This document shows, piece after piece, positions 6,205 through 7,603 of a stretch of 7,603 bases of DNA (its first letter is position 1; each line of letters begins with the position of its first letter). The position numbers were made by a program, and so were the translations under genes. The stretch is from an uncultured beta proteobacterium (GTDB lineage: Bacteria > Pseudomonadota > Gammaproteobacteria > Burkholderiales > SG8-39), in contig CADEDU010000042.1 of NCBI GenBank assembly GCA_902826155.1, positions 19,564 through 27,166 of the forward strand, given 5' to 3'. The notes beneath the pieces are model-generated. The model made no database searches, had not been told where the DNA came from, and worked only from the letters and a program-made list of their open reading frames with translations.

Positions 6205-7377
6205 TCAATCCTCCAGTTCGATACACAGTGTGGACTGCCTGAAACGCGCGAGCACGAATTTGGCTGGCAGCGATTGTCCGGCGAAGTCGCGCTCCAGCTC
6301 GTGCAGGGGAAACTGGTCGCGAATCTCGATCTGCACCGCGCGCTGTCGGCAGCGTGGACATTGCATCACGCGATCGTCAAAGCCGCTGGCCCGCTGCAAC
6401 AGCATCTGCGATGCCTCGGGCAACTCGCCGCATCGTGCGCAACGATAGCTGGTGATGAGCGGGTCGCTGAGCGTGAGATCCGCATCGTCGTCCAGCCCCA
6501 GGTCGAGCGTGCGCGTGAGCGCGCGCCGCGCACGAATGAGCTGCGGTCGCGCGGCCAACGACGCGCAGCCGATGCATTGCTCGGCGGGTGCGAGCCGCAC
6601 GCTGGTGCTCGTGCCGCCGATCGTGTCGAGCAGCACACGGCGTGCGCCATCGGTGCGATCGGAACGATCGGAGTGCGCAGTCTGGCCCAGGCGCAACGCC
6701 TGCGATGCTGCCAGTGCGCCCGCCGCGCTGGCGGTGATCGTGGTGGTCGGGATCTTGCGCGCCTCGAACGCGCGCTTTTTGAGCCAGCCGCACGAATAGC
6801 GTTCGGCGATGCGCTGGTAGGCGCTTTGCGGCAGGTGACATTCGAAGCACGCCCCGCAGCGTGCGTTCGAAAATGGAAACACTTCGATCGACGCGTAGCG
6901 GCTGTCCAGACCCGCATTGACCAGATCGACGCCTGCGATCAGACACATCTGATTGAGCCGGATGCGCGCCTCGAAATTGTCGACGCAGGCAACCGCGCAC
7001 GAGTAGGTCTGCAGTGCATGCAGCGACAGCGTGTCCCAGAAGTCGCCCTCGATCGCGCGCAACGAGACGTTCGGATCGAGCAGCGCCGCACGTTCGGCAA
7101 CGACTTCAGCCTTCGAACGTCCGACGTCGCCATCGCGAAAGAACACGCTGCGGGTCAGGTTGTGCGCTTCGATGCGATCGAAATCGAACACGTCGATCCG
7201 GCCCGCACCGAGCAGCGCGAGATTCTTCACCACCTCGTTGCCGACCGCGCCGGCACCGATCACCGCGACCCTGGCTTGCGCAACCTGCTCCTGCGAGAAC
7301 CAGTCGATCAGCGCGTGCCGTGCGTAGCGTTCGTCAGCCACGGCGGATGCCGGTGCGACCCGCTCAGTCGACGACAT
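6205..7377 (-). CDS. E1-like ubiquitin-activating enzyme (ThiF/UBA family) with extra C-terminal zinc domain
   Basis: The product has 390 residues. The ThiF adenylation domain begins RYARHALI (18-25). It carries the nucleotide loop G41-A-G-A-V-G46, DFDRIEAHNLTR (65-76), K89 and CVDN with D133, all expected for ATP/Mg binding and acyl-adenylate formation on the Ubl C-terminus. C174, C177 and C180 (CGACFEC) pair with C268-IG-C271 as the E1 structural zinc site. The catalytic Cys is probably C196 in RYSCGW, because the segment matching the eukaryotic catalytic loop reads IPTTTITAS (209-217), with Thr where Cys is expected. Residues 300-390 add a C313-AR-C316...C340-PR-C343 zinc ribbon and a short beta-rich end, perhaps E2-binding. 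Start ATG 7377 overlaps the upstream gene by 14 bases. The open frame runs 68 codons further but only by shadowing that gene. Confidence 0.93.
   Translation of the reverse strand: MSSTERVAPASAVADERYARHALIDWFSQEQVAQARVAVIGAGAVGNEVVKNLALLGAGRIDVFDFDRIEAHNLTRSVFFRDGDVGRSKAEVVAERAALLDPNVSLRAIEGDFWDTLSLHALQTYSCAVACVDNFEARIRLNQMCLIAGVDLVNAGLDSRYASIEVFPFSNARCGACFECHLPQSAYQRIAERYSCGWLKKRAFEARKIPTTTITASAAGALAASQALRLGQTAHSDRSDRTDGARRVLLDTIGGTSTSVRLAPAEQCIGCASLAARPQLIRARRALTRTLDLGLDDDADLTLSDPLITSYRCARCGELPEASQMLLQRASGFDDRVMQCPRCRQRAVQIEIRDQFPLHELERDFAGQSLPAKFVLARFRQSTLCIELED
6210..6214 (-). promoter_or_regulatory. Shine-Dalgarno of the Ubl gene, inside the end of E1
   Basis: GGAGG on the minus strand lies in the last codons of E1 and 8 bases before the Ubl ATG (6201). 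It is the best ribosome binding site in the Ubl operon, consistent with the Ubl being needed in larger amounts than the enzymes. Confidence 0.7.
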
Positions 7378-7603
7378 TGACCGGCCCGATGTCGGTGCCG
7401 TTGCACACCGTGCAGCGATGATGATTCTCGCGGCCGAGCACTTCCACGCTCTCGTGATGGAAGAAGCTCTGACAGCCCGCGCACCGATACAGCGGCTTGG
7501 CAGGATCGAGCGGCGCGCTCGAAAACGCGTCGCGCAGGCCGGCCAGATCACTGCGCTTGACCACGTGCGCCAGCCCCGCATCGCCCGACTTCGAGCGGCG
7601 CAG
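7364..7603 (-). CDS. C-terminal part of an unidentified protein ending in a Cys/His zinc finger (5' end outside window)
   Basis: The frame is open to the right edge, giving 79 residues and a TGA at 7366-7364. A GTG at 7564 could start it, but nothing marks that as the true start, so I treat the gene as 5'-truncated by the window. The visible part has one clear module: C41-AG-C44, then HH (49-50), HH (61-62) and C64-TV-C67. This is a zinc-ribbon or treble-clef layout whose CxxC...H...EN...CxxC order faintly recalls prokaryotic RING-like fingers. It overlaps the E1 start by 14 bases and so belongs to the Ubl operon. An E3-like or target-adaptor role is conceivable but unproven. The upstream domains are needed to name it. 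Confidence 0.7.
   Translation of the reverse strand: MRRSKSGDAGLAHVVKRSDLAGLRDAFSSAPLDPAKPLYRCAGCQSFFHHESVEVLGRENHHRCTVCNGTDIGPVNVVD

Noticed and set aside
6274..7380. Long plus-strand open frame opposite E1
   Set aside because: It is antisense to a gene with clear E1 motifs, is Arg/Ala-rich without family motifs, and arises from GC-rich codon structure. The same applies to 977-1777 opposite the propeller and 5301-5936 opposite E2.
7378..7581. 68-codon N-terminal extension of E1
   Set aside because: It only mirrors the upstream zinc-finger gene in another frame, and ThiF/E1 proteins normally begin near the RYxRH motif.

Overview
This GC-rich window reads as a chromosomal segment from a betaproteobacterium, most likely Burkholderiales. 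The best clue is an orphan Bug/TctC-type solute receptor, a family greatly expanded in that order. The lineage is an inference. No insertion sequence, integrase, tRNA, rRNA or CRISPR array is visible, and coding is dense throughout.

Right half (about 4675-7603, all minus strand): a tight ubiquitin-like conjugation operon. In transcription order it holds the zinc-finger C-terminus of a gene entering from the right edge, an E1-like activating enzyme, an 86-residue ubiquitin-like protein (Ubl), an E2-like conjugating enzyme with an added C-terminal zinc ribbon, and a JAB/JAMM metalloprotease. Genes overlap or lie 3-25 bases apart, so they are probably co-transcribed and translationally coupled. 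By family knowledge, E1 adenylates the Ubl C-terminus, E2 accepts it on a cysteine and passes it to a target, and the JAMM enzyme trims the Ubl precursor or removes it from targets. Such clusters are known from comparative genomics (E1-E2-JAB-Ubl operons) and from phage-defence systems such as Bil. Less usual here are the Ubl tail ending Gly-Trp-Cys, CxxC zinc-knuckle pairs in three of the five proteins, and no Cys at the canonical eukaryotic E1 catalytic position.

Middle (3639-4625, minus strand): a periplasmic Bug receptor, 49 bases downstream of the JAMM gene. It has its own strong ribosome binding site and is probably unrelated to the Ubl system.

Left half (1-3517): a divergent pair. A Tat-exported, possibly lipid-anchored amidohydrolase of the cytosine deaminase/chlorohydrolase type runs on the plus strand. 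A histidine-rich LVIVD-repeat beta-propeller runs on the minus strand and is followed, with a 4-base GTGA overlap, by a COG0523/CobW-type G3E GTPase cut off by the left edge. A metallochaperone coupled to a His-rich propeller suggests a metal-protein/chaperone pair. The 222-base divergent region carries a TATGAT box inside a short palindrome. The convergent region 3518-3638 holds small repeats but no convincing terminator.
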